Below, piece after piece: positions 32,751 through 44,386 of a stretch of DNA of 64,000 nucleotides (its first letter is position 1; each line of letters starts with the position of its first letter). The position numbers were made by a program, and so were the translations under genes. The DNA comes from Hydrogenoanaerobacterium saccharovorans (lineage in GTDB: Bacteria; Bacillota; Clostridia; Oscillospirales; Ruminococcaceae). The stretch covers positions 1 to 64,000 of the forward strand of contig NZ_JACSNR010000007.1 of the NCBI RefSeq assembly GCF_016901815.1, written 5' to 3'. The notes beneath the pieces are model-generated. The model did not search any database. It had not been told where the DNA came from and worked only from the letters and a program-made list of their open reading frames with translations.

Positions 32751-33679
32751 CAGCAGGCCTCCTTTTTACTGTAAAGCTGAAGTACATTACAGGGATTTCT
32801 GCCCGAATCCAGCTGCGCGACCCAGTCGAATAATCCCGCCTTGGTCAGCTCCCGGGTGATCCTTCTCTCCCGGAACTCCTCCGGGGAGCCAGCATGGACA
32901 GTGGCGATCAGTTTGACGCCGGTGCCCAGCGCATAGCTCATGGCACGGACTTCCTCCTCGGTGCTGATCTCATCACAGATGATATACTCCGGCGCCAGGG
33001 TGCGGGCAGCGTGGGTCACAGCCAGATGCTTGGGGTACCCGAGCAGGCGGTCCAGAGTCACCAGCCCGGTCTGCTCCAGGTGCAGCTCTCCCCTCTCGTC
33101 CGCCGCAGCCACGGTATGGTACCCATGTGCCCCGCCTGTCAGCTGACGGATCAGATCCTTGAGCAGGGTGGTTTTACCCGATCCCGGCGGGCCATAGATC
33201 AGCATTCCATAGCGCATGGTGAGCACAGCTTCCATCAGTGGGGCTGCCACGCCGGGAATTTCCCGGGCAATACGGACATTCAGCGAGGTGACCTGCTCGA
33301 TGCCTTTGATCTCCCCGCCGCTTAGAACAGCCTGTCCGCAAAGTCCTGCCCGGCTCCCACCCGGCAGGCTGATATAGCCCTCCCGGATCTCCTGGGCATG
33401 GGTATGGACCGAATAGTCGCAGAGGGCGGCAACCAGTTCATCCATTTCGGGCTGGGTAGGCCTGCGGGCAGTCCTGACCGGAGCTTTCTGCAGAAGCCCC
33501 TGCTGATCCATGAACCAGGGCTCTCCCCGGATGGTCAGGCTCACCGGGCATCCGGTCCGGAAGCGCAGCTCACTGACCATCGCCTTCTTCCCCGGCTCCA
33601 GGCGGTCAAGTTCTTCCCGCCAGGGACTGCACAGACTGCGCAGCACCTCATCAAATTCTCTGGTATTTGGTGTTCCCAT
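32750..33679 (-). CDS. spoIIIAA: Stage III sporulation protein AA (ATPase)
   Basis: A 309-residue cytosolic ATPase that powers the SpoIIIA channel in the engulfing mother cell. Walker A GPPGSGKTTLL sits near residue 155 and the Walker B-type region EYIICDEISTEEE follows. I chose the ATG at 33679 because AAGGAG precedes it by nine bases; the frame to 33757 has no such site. First gene of the complete AA-AB-AC-AD-AE-AF-AG-AH operon, normally driven by sigma-E; I could not identify a convincing sigma-E promoter here. Confidence 0.95.
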   Translation of the reverse strand: MGTPNTREFDEVLRSLCSPWREELDRLEPGKKAMVSELRFRTGCPVSLTIRGEPWFMDQQGLLQKAPVRTARRPTQPEMDELVAALCDYSVHTHAQEIREGYISLPGGSRAGLCGQAVLSGGEIKGIEQVTSLNVRIAREIPGVAAPLMEAVLTMRYGMLIYGPPGSGKTTLLKDLIRQLTGGAHGYHTVAAADERGELHLEQTGLVTLDRLLGYPKHLAVTHAARTLAPEYIICDEISTEEEVRAMSYALGTGVKLIATVHAGSPEEFRERRITRELTKAGLFDWVAQLDSGRNPCNVLQLYSKKEAC

Positions 33680-33758
33680 GATTTTCAGCTCCTTTACACT
33701 CCACTTATATGCCTGTCCCCGCCAGGTTAGAACCGGACAGGCCATGCTTTCGGGCAAA

Positions 33759-33787
33759 ATAAAAAAGCCCTGGAAATCCAGGGCTTT
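33759..33787 (-). terminator. Terminator after the flavodoxin/ferredoxin gene
   Basis: AAAGCCCTGG (33764-33773) and CCAGGGCTTT (33778-33787) with a four-base loop. The minus strand ends in a long T run. Confidence 0.92.
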
Positions 33788-33811
33788 GATGGGCTATAAG
33801 GGATTTGCGGA

Positions 33812-34600
33812 TTACAGGAAGAACTCCGGCTCACGGCGGGCAGCGCAGTTGGCCTTGAGCATTGCCATACCCTTGAGGATACCCTCAGCGTCAAAGTACT
33901 TGGCCTGCTTCGGGCACTTCTTTACGCAGCTGAAGCAGCGCTGGCACTTGGATACATCGGTGATGTGGCTGGGATCTGCCGGATCGATGATGCCAACAGG
34001 GCAGTTCTTGACGCAGATGCCGCACTTGATGCAGGCGTCAGTGGTCTTGGGAGCTGCGGTGTTGGGAGCAGTACCTCTGGCCTTGTAAGGACGGTTGCCC
34101 GGGATCTCCGGAGCAGTGAGCTTACCGGCATCTTCAGCAGCTTCCAGCTTCTTGCGCAGAGCCTCGCCGAACTCCTTGGCCTTAGCCAGATCCTCTGCAT
34201 CGGGACGACCAGTGGCGATTTCATGCCCGAAGGAATGCTCTGCCAGGCAGGCAGCGCCAGCGCAGACAACAAAACCATCTTCCCGGAGATAGTCAGCCAG
34301 CTCCAGAACAGCATCGTCATAGTGACGGTTGCCGTATACACCTACCACAGCGGCAGGAGTGCCATTAGCCTTCAGACCCTGGAAGAAAGGCTCTACCAGC
34401 AGCGGGATGCGTCCGCCATAGACCGGCACACCGGCAATGACCAGTTCATCGGCACCGAATACGGGGATTTCGATCTCCCGGTTGGTGGTGACATCATACT
34501 CCTTGACCTCCACAGAGAAAGCAGAAGCCATTGCTCTCAGAGTCTTGCGGGTGGTCTGAGTGGGGCTGAAATAGACGAGGTTGACACGAGTGATTTCCAT
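33812..34600 (-). CDS. EFR1-type flavodoxin-ferredoxin fusion protein
   Basis: A 262-residue redox protein. The N-terminal half is flavodoxin-like (VYFSPTQTTRKTL at about 9-21 binds FMN phosphate; GVPVYGGRIP and GVYGNRHYDDA follow). The C-terminal half has two 4Fe-4S ferredoxin motifs, CIKCGICVKNCPVG and CQRCFSCVKKCP. Such EFR1-family proteins shuttle low-potential electrons in anaerobes, but partners here are unknown. It stands alone with its own terminator between spoIIIA and gatB. Confidence 0.93.
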   Translation of the reverse strand: MEITRVNLVYFSPTQTTRKTLRAMASAFSVEVKEYDVTTNREIEIPVFGADELVIAGVPVYGGRIPLLVEPFFQGLKANGTPAAVVGVYGNRHYDDAVLELADYLREDGFVVCAGAACLAEHSFGHEIATGRPDAEDLAKAKEFGEALRKKLEAAEDAGKLTAPEIPGNRPYKARGTAPNTAAPKTTDACIKCGICVKNCPVGIIDPADPSHITDVSKCQRCFSCVKKCPKQAKYFDAEGILKGMAMLKANCAARREPEFFL

Positions 34601-34723
34601 AATTCAAACTCCTTCCGGTCTGACCAAACTGCATCCGTTTACCCACCGGATACTGGTACAGAACTTCCCTTATATTTTACAATGGATCGATATAAGAATC
34701 AAGCCTCGGGGCTTCCAGCAACG

Positions 34724-34762
34724 AAAAAACCGGACAAAAGCAGTGGCTTTTTGTCCGGTTTT
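34724..34762 (-). terminator. Terminator of the ligA-gatCAB operon
   Basis: AAAACCGGACAAAAG (34726-34740) pairs with CTTTTTGTCCGGTTTT (34747-34762), with A and T runs outside. Confidence 0.92.
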
Positions 34763-34788
34763 GTATATAATATGCCGATTGTGCCGAA

Positions 34789-36228
34789 TTACAGGGCTGC
34801 CAGCTTCTTCTCCATGATCTCACGGAGTGTAGTGGGATTGCCCTGGCCCTTGGAAGCGCGCATGCACTGTCCTACCAGGAAGCCGACTACATTGGTCTTG
34901 CCCTTCTTGTAGTCCTCTACGGCCTTGGGATTGGCAGCCAGAACCTCATCAGCTACCTTCTCCAGGAAGGAACTGTCGCTGATCTGACGGAGACCCTTCT
35001 CCTCTACAACCTGAGCCGGGGTCTTGTCCGAGAAGATGATCTCATCCAGAACGGTCTTACCGGCGTTGTTGGAGATCTCCTTCTTGTCGATCAGAGCAAT
35101 CATCTCAGCCAGCTTTTCAGGGGTCAGCTTGGTATCCGAGAGCAGGCAGTTCTTCTCGTTGAGCACCTTGGTAACATCACCCAGCAGCCAGTTGGTTACA
35201 CTCTTGGGAGCAGCACCCAGGGCAGCAGTCTTTTCAAAGAACTCAGCCTTGTCCACGTTCTCCACCAGCAGGTTGGAATCGAAGTACGGCAGGCCGTAGT
35301 CCTTCAGATACCGCTGCAGACGGTGAACCGGCAGCTCCGGAATGGAACGGCGCAGTTCTTCCACATGCTCCTCATCCACAACGATGGTCAGCAGGTCCGG
35401 GTCCGGGAAGTACCGGTAGTCCTGAGCGTCCTCCTTGGAACGGAGTACTTCGTTGACGCCGTGTACATCGTCCCAACGGCGGGTCTCCTGCAGAACAACG
35501 CCGCCCTTTTCCAGAACAGCGATCTGACGGGCTGCCTCATAGTCGATGGCACGCTCGGCAGCGCTGAAGGAGTTGACGTTCTTCATCTCTACACGGGTAC
35601 CGAAGGTATCGCTGCCCTTGGGACGAACCGATACATTGACATCACAGCGGATGGAGCCTTCCTGCATCTTACAGTCGGAGATGTCCAGGTAGCCCAGAAT
35701 GGCACGGATGCCGTCCAGATAGCTCTTGGCTTCCTTGGAGGAACGGATGTCCGGCTCAGAAACGATCTCGATCAGCGGAACGCCGCAGCGGTTGAGGTCT
35801 ACCAGCGAGCCGGCGAAACGGTCGGAATGGAGCAGCTTACCGGCGTCTTCCTCGATGTGGATACGGGTTACGCCGATGCTCTTGGTATTGCCTTCCTCGT
35901 CCATGATGATGTCCAGATGACCATGCTCGCACAGCGGAACATCATACTGGGAAATCTGATAGGCCTTGGGCAGGTCAGGATAGAAGTAGTTCTTACGGTC
36001 CTGCTTGCAGACATTGTTGATCTTGCAGCCCAGGGCATGACCCATGCGGATGGCATAGTCAACAACCTTCTCATTCAGTACCGGCAGCGAACCGGGCATA
36101 CCGGTGCAGACCGGGCAGCAGTTGGAGTTTACTTCCGAGCCGAAGGAGTTCTTGCAGCTGCAGTAAATCTTGGTTTGTGTATTCAGTTCGGCATGGACTT
36201 CCAGGCCAACGACGATCTCATAATCCAT
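34789..36228 (-). CDS. gatB: Aspartyl/glutamyl-tRNA amidotransferase subunit B
   Basis: A 479-residue subunit of GatCAB that phosphorylates and amidates Glu- or Asp-tRNA to give Gln- or Asn-tRNA. Conserved elements are EIVVGLEVHAELNT at the start, GMPGSLPVLN and RIHIEEDAGKL, with a C-terminal YqeY-like tRNA-binding tail. Length is normal. Third and last Gat gene, 18 bases after gatA. Confidence 0.98.
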   Translation of the reverse strand: MDYEIVVGLEVHAELNTQTKIYCSCKNSFGSEVNSNCCPVCTGMPGSLPVLNEKVVDYAIRMGHALGCKINNVCKQDRKNYFYPDLPKAYQISQYDVPLCEHGHLDIIMDEEGNTKSIGVTRIHIEEDAGKLLHSDRFAGSLVDLNRCGVPLIEIVSEPDIRSSKEAKSYLDGIRAILGYLDISDCKMQEGSIRCDVNVSVRPKGSDTFGTRVEMKNVNSFSAAERAIDYEAARQIAVLEKGGVVLQETRRWDDVHGVNEVLRSKEDAQDYRYFPDPDLLTIVVDEEHVEELRRSIPELPVHRLQRYLKDYGLPYFDSNLLVENVDKAEFFEKTAALGAAPKSVTNWLLGDVTKVLNEKNCLLSDTKLTPEKLAEMIALIDKKEISNNAGKTVLDEIIFSDKTPAQVVEEKGLRQISDSSFLEKVADEVLAANPKAVEDYKKGKTNVVGFLVGQCMRASKGQGNPTTLREIMEKKLAAL

Positions 36229-36246
36229 TGTGTTGTCCTCCTTTAG

Positions 36247-37710
36247 TTAGTCCAGATCTGCCACGGAGCCGAAGCCGCCGCAGATCTTCTCATAATTGGC
36301 CGCAGTACGCAGCAGAGTAGCTTCCGAGAACTTGGGGCCGATCATCTGCATGCCGATGGGCATACCGTCAGCGCCGACGCCGCAGGGAACCGAAATACCC
36401 GGCAGACCGGCAATGTTGACATTGATGGTGCAGATATCCGCAGCATACATCTTGACCGGATCGCTGGAGTTGGCGCCGAACTTGAATGCGGTGCTGGGCG
36501 ATGTGGGAGTGATCATGATGTCGCACTCCTCGAAGCCCTTGGCAAACTCATCCGCGATCTGACGCTGCAGCAGCTTGGCACGGTTGTAGTAAGCATCGTA
36601 GTAGCCGGAGCTCAGTACGAAGGTGCCGAGCATGATTCTTCTCTTTACCTCTTCGCCGAAGCCCTCGCTGCGGGTGCGCTCATACATATCGGTGAGGTCG
36701 GTGAACTCCTTGGCACGGTAGCCGTACTTGACGCCGTCGAACCGGGCCAGGTTGGAGGAAGCCTCTGCCGAAGCGATGATGTAGTAAGCCGGCAGAGCAT
36801 ACTTGGTGCTGGGCAGGCTGATCTCCTTGACAATGGCGCCCTGCTCCTCGAGCTTCTTGACAGCAGCCATTACGCTCTCCTTGACCTCAGCGTCAATACC
36901 GTCGCCGAAGTACTCAGCGGGGATACCGATGCGCAGGCCCTTGACATCGCCGTTCAGGGCAGCCATTACATCCTCATGCTCATGCTTGGAAGAGGTGGCG
37001 TCCATGGGGTCACGGCCGCAGATGGCGCTGAACAGCATGGCAACATCTTCCACAGTGCGGCCGAAGGGACCGATCTGGTCCAGCGAGGAGGCAAATGCCA
37101 CCAGGCCGTACCGGGATACAGCACCGTAGGTGGGCTTGAGGCCGACTACGCCGCAGAAGCTGGCAGGCTGACGGATGGAACCGCCGGTATCCGAACCCAG
37201 GGAAATGGGAGCCTCACCGGCAGCAACAGCAGCAGCCGAACCGCCCGAAGAACCGCCGGGTACACGGTCAAGGCCACGGGGGTTCTTGGTCTTCTTGAAG
37301 TAGGAGGTTTCAGTGGAAGAACCCATGGCAAATTCGTCCATGTTGGTCTTGCCCACCAGAATGGCACCGCAATCATTCAGCTTCTGCATAACAGTTGCGT
37401 CATAGGGCGGTACAAAGTTATAGAGCATCTTGGACGAGCAGGTGGTCAGCACGTCCTTGGTGCAGATATTATCCTTGATGGCGATGGGAATACCAGCCAG
37501 CGGATGGAGCTTCTCCCCTCTGGCGAACTTCTCATCGATTTCCTTGGCCTTGGCATAGGCCTGTTCCTTGGTAATGGTGACAAAAGCCTCTACCTTATCT
37601 TCCACAGCGTCGATCCGCTCATAGATCGAATCCAGAATCTGGGTGGAAGTGCATTTGCCCTCCCGAAGCATTTTTGCAAGCTCGGCGGCACTGAGTTTAT
37701 ACAGTTCCAT
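36247..37710 (-). CDS. gatA: Aspartyl/glutamyl-tRNA amidotransferase subunit A
   Basis: A 487-residue amidase-signature subunit that hydrolyses glutamine to supply ammonia. The catalytic Ser-cisSer-Lys set is visible: Lys in GIPIAIKDNI near residue 78 and Ser in VPGGSSGGSAAAV near 155 and GSDTGGSIRQPA near 178. Start, length and place between gatC and gatB are as expected. Confidence 0.98.
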   Translation of the reverse strand: MELYKLSAAELAKMLREGKCTSTQILDSIYERIDAVEDKVEAFVTITKEQAYAKAKEIDEKFARGEKLHPLAGIPIAIKDNICTKDVLTTCSSKMLYNFVPPYDATVMQKLNDCGAILVGKTNMDEFAMGSSTETSYFKKTKNPRGLDRVPGGSSGGSAAAVAAGEAPISLGSDTGGSIRQPASFCGVVGLKPTYGAVSRYGLVAFASSLDQIGPFGRTVEDVAMLFSAICGRDPMDATSSKHEHEDVMAALNGDVKGLRIGIPAEYFGDGIDAEVKESVMAAVKKLEEQGAIVKEISLPSTKYALPAYYIIASAEASSNLARFDGVKYGYRAKEFTDLTDMYERTRSEGFGEEVKRRIMLGTFVLSSGYYDAYYNRAKLLQRQIADEFAKGFEECDIMITPTSPSTAFKFGANSSDPVKMYAADICTINVNIAGLPGISVPCGVGADGMPIGMQMIGPKFSEATLLRTAANYEKICGGFGSVADLD

Positions 37711-37725
37711 TGATACGCTTCCTCC

Positions 37726-38001
37726 TTATTCCACTTCTACAGTCTTGGGCACCAGCAGACAGCCCGAACGGGTCTCGGGTGCATTGGCGAGGATCAGGTC
37801 ACGCCTCATCGAAGGCTTTACCTCGTCCTTGCGCAGTTCCATGGGATTCTCCCGGTCAAGACCGCTGCTCTTGCCGGTGATCTCAGGCAGATTTTCTACC
37901 ATTTCCAGTACCGAGAGCATCTTCTTCTGCACTTCTTCCATCTCGTCATCTTCGATGCGGAGCCGTGCCAGTTTCGCAATGTGCTTGATGTCGATTTCCA
38001 T
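37726..38001 (-). CDS. gatC: Aspartyl/glutamyl-tRNA amidotransferase subunit C
   Basis: A 91-residue subunit that stabilises GatA and GatB. It shows the family start IKHIAKLARLRIEDDE and the central VENLPEI, with a C-terminal RDLILANAPE stretch. It is 16 bases after ligA and 15 before gatA, so one operon with them. Confidence 0.96.
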   Translation of the reverse strand: MEIDIKHIAKLARLRIEDDEMEEVQKKMLSVLEMVENLPEITGKSSGLDRENPMELRKDEVKPSMRRDLILANAPETRSGCLLVPKTVEVE

Positions 38002-38017
38002 ACTGTTACCTCCAAAT

Positions 38018-40081
<2,064 letters not shown>

Positions 40082-40147
40082 TCAGAGGTTATTATACCAC
40101 ACCGCATGCAAAATTTCCATGAGTTCCCGCCGCATTCTTCGGCAGCT

Positions 40148-40849
40148 TTACTCCTCATTCCCCAGGTTCTGCAGAGCGGTGAGGTCGTAGATCTGCCGGG
40201 TATCGCTGCTGTCCGCCAGCTCCAGGAAGGTATCCGGCACAGTGCCCACAATCACCGTTTCCGCCAGACAGTATTCAGTATGAATATCCGTAGCCACCGT
40301 ATAGCCCGGAATAATCGCCAGCACCCGCATATCCATCTTCAGCATGATCTGATGCCGGGTCTGGTTGATGCCGGCGGAATCAAAACGGTTTTCGATCTCG
40401 CTGGTCATGTATCCGGACGGCACCACCTTGAGGTTGAGATCCGGCCCCCGTCCGGACAGCAGCTGTACCCCGGACAGTGTACCCATCGAAAGATAGATGT
40501 CCTGCTTGCCCATCTCATCGATCTCCTGCAGCACCGCATCGGTCACCCGGCTCCGGAGCCGCCCCAGTGCCACCATATCGGTCTGCAGGGAGGTGATCTC
40601 CCCCTGGGCATTCTGGGTCAGGGTGACCAGGTTGTCATAGCGGACATTGTCCTTGGCAAGTTCCTCATAGATGGCGTCATTGATGACCCGGGTGCCATAG
40701 ATCTGGGCCTGATAGGAGGAGATGCTCTGGATATACGGGCGCACCCGCAGATCCAGCAGAAAGATGGAAACGATCAGCCCGGTGAGGAACAGGATCACCC
40801 GGCTGCCGGGTGAAAGCGGTTTCCGGCTGTGAAAGAATCGGCGACGCAT
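40148..40849 (-). CDS. yunB: Sporulation protein YunB
   Basis: A 233-residue protein matching YunB, a sigma-E-controlled mother-cell sporulation protein of Bacillus. An N-terminal membrane helix at about 18-38 follows a basic stretch. The extracytoplasmic part shows YDNLVTLTQNAQGEITSLQTDMVALGRL and the later MDMRVLAIIPGYTVATD region. It is transcribed away from glpK and lies upstream of ligA. Its exact role is not known; mutants in Bacillus form defective spores. Confidence 0.9.
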   Translation of the reverse strand: MRRRFFHSRKPLSPGSRVILFLTGLIVSIFLLDLRVRPYIQSISSYQAQIYGTRVINDAIYEELAKDNVRYDNLVTLTQNAQGEITSLQTDMVALGRLRSRVTDAVLQEIDEMGKQDIYLSMGTLSGVQLLSGRGPDLNLKVVPSGYMTSEIENRFDSAGINQTRHQIMLKMDMRVLAIIPGYTVATDIHTEYCLAETVIVGTVPDTFLELADSSDTRQIYDLTALQNLGNEE

Positions 40850-40877
40850 GGATCATTCAGCCCCTTTTGCGCAATAC

Positions 40878-40906
40878 TTGGCATTTCTCTGCGGGTGGAG
40901 TATAAT
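40878..40906 (+). promoter_or_regulatory. Sigma-A promoter of glpK
   Basis: TTGGCA and TATAAT with a 17-base spacer. The 5' leader to glpK would be about 170 bases and holds no recognisable riboswitch. Confidence 0.75.
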
Positions 40907-41086
40907 AGCTGGTAAAGACGGCTATTGTGCCATATTATGGCTCTTTTCCCCGCCGCTGGCGCTCTGTGGTACAATACGCCAAAATTCCTGCCGGTCCGTC
41001 TGCGGCTCTGACCGGACAGAAACAGCTGTGCTATTATATAGCATTCAGAGAAAAAATATCCAAATCCATCAGCAAGGAGCAAGAAC

Positions 41087-42571
41087 ATGAAGAAGTATAT
41101 TATCGCTCTGGATCAGGGCACAACCAGTTCCCGGGCCATGGTATTCGATCACGAGGGAAACATCATTGCCTCTGCTCAGAAGGAACTGACCCAGATCTAT
41201 CCCCGTCCCGGCTATGTGGAACAGGACCCGCTGGAGATCTATGCTTCCCAGTCCGGGGTACTGGCGGAAGTGATGGCCAAGGGCGACCTCTCCCCGGATG
41301 AGATCGCCGGCATCGGCATCTCCAACCAGCGGGAGACCACCATCCTTTGGGAAAAGGACACCGGACGCCCGGTTTACAACGCCATTGTCTGGCAGTGCCG
41401 CCGTACCGCGGAGATCTGTGAGGAACTCAAGGCGGCGGGCCATGAGGACTACATCCGGGAAAACACCGGTCTGCTGATCGACGCCTACTTCTCCGGCACC
41501 AAGATCAAATGGATTCTCGATCATGTTCCCGGCCTGCGGGAACGGGCGGAAAAAGGTGAAATTCTGTTCGGCACCGTGGACAGCTGGCTGATCTGGAAGA
41601 TGACCGGCGGCGCTGTGCACATCACCGACTATACCAATGCTTCCCGTACCATGCTCTACAACATCCGCACCCTCTGCTGGGATCAGCATATCCTGGATAT
41701 TCTGGACATTCCCGCCTGTATGCTCCCGGAAGTGCGCAATTCCAGCGAGATCTACGGGACTGTCAACCTCAGCGGCGTACCGGTGCCCATCGCCGGTGTA
41801 GCGGGCGACCAGCAGGCAGCCCTGTTCGGACAGACCTGTTTTGACAAGGGAGACGCCAAGAACACCTACGGCACCGGCTGTTTCCTGCTGATGAACACCG
41901 GATCGGAGCTCTGCATCTCCAGGAACGGTCTGGTTTCCACTATCGCCATCGGACTGAACGGCACAGTCAGCTATGCGCTGGAGGGCAGCGTTTTTGTGGG
42001 CGGCGCAGTGGTGCAGTGGCTCCGGGACGAGATGCGCTTCATCATCTCTGCCAAGGATTCGGAATACTTTGCCACCTCGGTGGAGGATAACGGCGGAGTC
42101 TATGTGGTTCCGGCCTTTACCGGGTTCGGCGCGCCCCACTGGGATATGTATGCCCGGGGTGCCATCTTCGGCCTGACCCGCGGCAGCAACCGCAGCCATA
42201 TCATCCGGGCTTCGCTGGAGTCCATCGCCTACCAGACCAAGGATGTGCTGGACGCCATGATCCAGGATACCGGCGCAGCCATCACTTCCCTGCGGGCAGA
42301 CGGCGGTGCCAGCGCCAACAACTTCCTGATGCAGTTCCAGTCAGATATTATCGGCTGCTCGGTTACCCGGCCCCGCAGTGCCGAATCCACCGCCCTGGGC
42401 GCCGCCTATCTGGCAGGCCTGGCTGTGGGATTCTGGAGCGGACTGGATGAGCTGCGGCAGAATGTCCAGATCGACCGCACCTTTGAGCCCGCTATGGACG
42501 ATGAAACCCGCAGCAGGCTGCTGCATGGCTGGGAAAAGGCAGTTTCCCGCACCCTCGCCTGGGAGGACTGA
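41087..42571 (+). CDS. glpK: Glycerol kinase
   Basis: A 494-residue FGGY-family kinase that phosphorylates glycerol to glycerol-3-phosphate. The N-terminal phosphate loop [15 protein letters not shown] lies at residues 7-21 and [10 protein letters not shown] at about 243-252, with the FGGY signature region [18 protein letters not shown] near 405-420. AAGGAG precedes the ATG. It stands alone, without glpF or glpD beside it, so glycerol uptake and oxidation genes are elsewhere. Confidence 0.97.
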   Translation: MKKYIIALDQGTTSSRAMVFDHEGNIIASAQKELTQIYPRPGYVEQDPLEIYASQSGVLAEVMAKGDLSPDEIAGIGISNQRETTILWEKDTGRPVYNAIVWQCRRTAEICEELKAAGHEDYIRENTGLLIDAYFSGTKIKWILDHVPGLRERAEKGEILFGTVDSWLIWKMTGGAVHITDYTNASRTMLYNIRTLCWDQHILDILDIPACMLPEVRNSSEIYGTVNLSGVPVPIAGVAGDQQAALFGQTCFDKGDAKNTYGTGCFLLMNTGSELCISRNGLVSTIAIGLNGTVSYALEGSVFVGGAVVQWLRDEMRFIISAKDSEYFATSVEDNGGVYVVPAFTGFGAPHWDMYARGAIFGLTRGSNRSHIIRASLESIAYQTKDVLDAMIQDTGAAITSLRADGGASANNFLMQFQSDIIGCSVTRPRSAESTALGAAYLAGLAVGFWSGLDELRQNVQIDRTFEPAMDDETRSRLLHGWEKAVSRTLAWED

Positions 42572-42586
42572 TCCCCGGTATACCGG

Positions 42587-42621
42587 CAGACGGCGGATTT
42601 GGTTCGCCGTCTGTTTTATTT
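42587..42621 (+). terminator. Terminator of glpK
   Basis: CAGACGGCG (42587-42595) pairs with CGCCGTCTG (42605-42613), followed by TTTTATTT. Confidence 0.92.
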
Positions 42622-42797
42622 CCAAACGGGCAGGATTCTGCCCGGGATCTGGAAAAGGAACCATTTTTTCGGATCTGGAATAAGATGTTAGAAAGAGCGG
42701 ATCGCCAGAAACCTGACAAAATCGGGCCAAATCCGACACTCTGACGGGATTTTGACAAAATCAGGGCGATTCTTCCCTGGTTTTGGCGATTATTCAT

Positions 42798-42826
42798 TTG
42801 GAATTTGCGCCATAATAGGGTATAAT
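42798..42826 (+). promoter_or_regulatory. Sigma-A promoter of murC
   Basis: TTGGAA and TATAAT with a 17-base spacer, 65 bases before the murC start. The rest of the 42,622-42,890 gap shows nothing else. Confidence 0.85.
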
Positions 42827-42890
42827 TAGTCAAAGAATCATAATCATACCAAACCGGAGTCAGTTCCGGGACGCGGAGGTCTTGTTTGCG

Positions 42891-44264
42891 ATGAACACAG
42901 TTTCTGATACCAATATCCTCAAGGGGAAGCAGCATATTCATTTTATTGGCATCGGCGGCAGCGGTATGTATCCGCTGGTGCAGATCCTGGCCGCAGCCGG
43001 CTATCACATCACCGGCTCGGACAACAACCCCACCGATACCGTCGACGCGGAGCGGAAGCTGGGGATCTCCGTCACCATCGGACAGAAGCCGGAGAACATT
43101 GAAGGCGCCGATCTCATCGTCTACACTGCCGCGATCCTGCCGGACAATCCTGAGCTGGTAGCAGCCAAGGCCAGCGGTGTCCCCATGCTGGAGCGGGCGG
43201 AACTGCTGGGTCTGCTGTCCGAAAACTATGCGGACTGCATTGCGGTCAGCGGCACCCATGGCAAGACCACAACCACCTCGATGATCACCCAGGTACTGAT
43301 GGGCGCCGGCAAGGACCCCACAGCGGTGATCGGCGGCAAGCTGCCCATTATCGGCGGCAGCGGACGGGCCGGTCAGAGTGAGATCATGGTCTGCGAAGCC
43401 TGCGAGTTCAGCGACCACTATCAGCACATTGCGCCGGGCTATGCCGTGATCCTCAATGTGGATGCCGACCATCTGGACTACTTCGGTACCCTGGAGAATA
43501 TCATCGCCTCCTTCCGGCGGTTTGCTTCCAAGGCTTCCAAGGCGATCATCGCCAACCTGGACGATGCCAACACCATGAAGGCTGTAGAAGGCCTGCCGGT
43601 GCGGATCATCACCTTCGGGCACACCTCTGAGGCTGATTACTACCCCGAGAATATTCGGGTATCCGAGAGCCGCACTGTCTATGATCTGATGAGCGGCGGC
43701 AGGAAGCTCACCGAGGTAGTGCTCAATATCCCCGGTGTACACAATGTTTCCAATTCGCTGGCGGCTGCGGCAGCCTGCTTCGAGCAGGGTGTGACTCCGG
43801 AGGAGTTTGCCCGGGAGCTGGAGGGCTTCCACGGAGCCAAGCGCCGCTTTGAAATCCACGGCGAGAATATGGGCATCACCATTGCCGATGACTATGCCCA
43901 CCATCCCAGGGAGCTGGAAGTGACCCTCCAGGCTGCCAAGACCATGCACTACAACGAGGTCTGGGCGGTATTCCAGCCTTTCACCTACTCCCGCACCAAG
44001 ATGCTCATGGACGATTTCGCACGGGTGCTCCCCATTGCCGACCATGTGGTGATGTCCGAGATCATGGGCAGCCGCGAGGTCAATACCTACGGCGTCTACA
44101 CCAAGGACCTGGCAGACAAGATCCCCGGCAGTGTGTGGTTTAATACTTTCGAGGAGATCACAGAATATGTGATGAACCACGCAAAGCCCGGCGACCTGGT
44201 AATCACTCTCGGCTGCGGCGATGTAAACAAGTGCGCCAAGATGATGATGGAATACCATCGCTGA
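42891..44264 (+). CDS. murC: UDP-N-acetylmuramate-L-alanine ligase
   Basis: A 457-residue Mur ligase that adds L-alanine to UDP-MurNAc in peptidoglycan synthesis. The N-terminal Rossmann motif HFIGIGGSGMYPL lies near residues 16-28, the ATP-binding loop GTHGKTTT near 121-128, and the C-terminal domain has TIADDYAHHP. I chose the ATG at 42891, 11 bases after GGAGGT; the TTG at 42882 is too close to that site. It is monocistronic with its own promoter and terminator. Confidence 0.97.
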   Translation: MNTVSDTNILKGKQHIHFIGIGGSGMYPLVQILAAAGYHITGSDNNPTDTVDAERKLGISVTIGQKPENIEGADLIVYTAAILPDNPELVAAKASGVPMLERAELLGLLSENYADCIAVSGTHGKTTTTSMITQVLMGAGKDPTAVIGGKLPIIGGSGRAGQSEIMVCEACEFSDHYQHIAPGYAVILNVDADHLDYFGTLENIIASFRRFASKASKAIIANLDDANTMKAVEGLPVRIITFGHTSEADYYPENIRVSESRTVYDLMSGGRKLTEVVLNIPGVHNVSNSLAAAAACFEQGVTPEEFARELEGFHGAKRRFEIHGENMGITIADDYAHHPRELEVTLQAAKTMHYNEVWAVFQPFTYSRTKMLMDDFARVLPIADHVVMSEIMGSREVNTYGVYTKDLADKIPGSVWFNTFEEITEYVMNHAKPGDLVITLGCGDVNKCAKMMMEYHR

Positions 44265-44283
44265 TCCGTTTCCGATCGAACAC

Positions 44284-44317
44284 AAAGAGGTCTGTTCCCC
44301 TGAACGGGGCAGGCCTC
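44284..44317 (+). terminator. Terminator of murC
   Basis: AAAGAGG and CCTCTTT form the outer stem around CCCC/GGGG inner pairs, followed by TTTT. Confidence 0.85.
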
Positions 44318-44327
44318 TTTTCCATGC

Positions 44328-44359
44328 AAAAAAGCCGCCGGGAATCCCCGGACGGCTTC
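44328..44359 (-). terminator. Terminator of the lipoprotein-nnrDE-acpS transcript
   Basis: AAGCCG-C-CGGG pairs with CCCG-G-ACGGCTT, and the minus strand ends in six T residues. Confidence 0.85.
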
Positions 44360-44386
44360 TGTTCTGCTATATGGTTCTCCCCTGGC

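Noticed and set aside
33680-33760. A sigma-E promoter for spoIIIAA
   Set aside because: CATATAAG resembles a -10 box, but no matching -35 was found.
42492-44285. A 597-codon minus-strand frame opposite murC
   Set aside because: It is an antisense shadow of murC, and it also runs through the murC promoter and glpK end.
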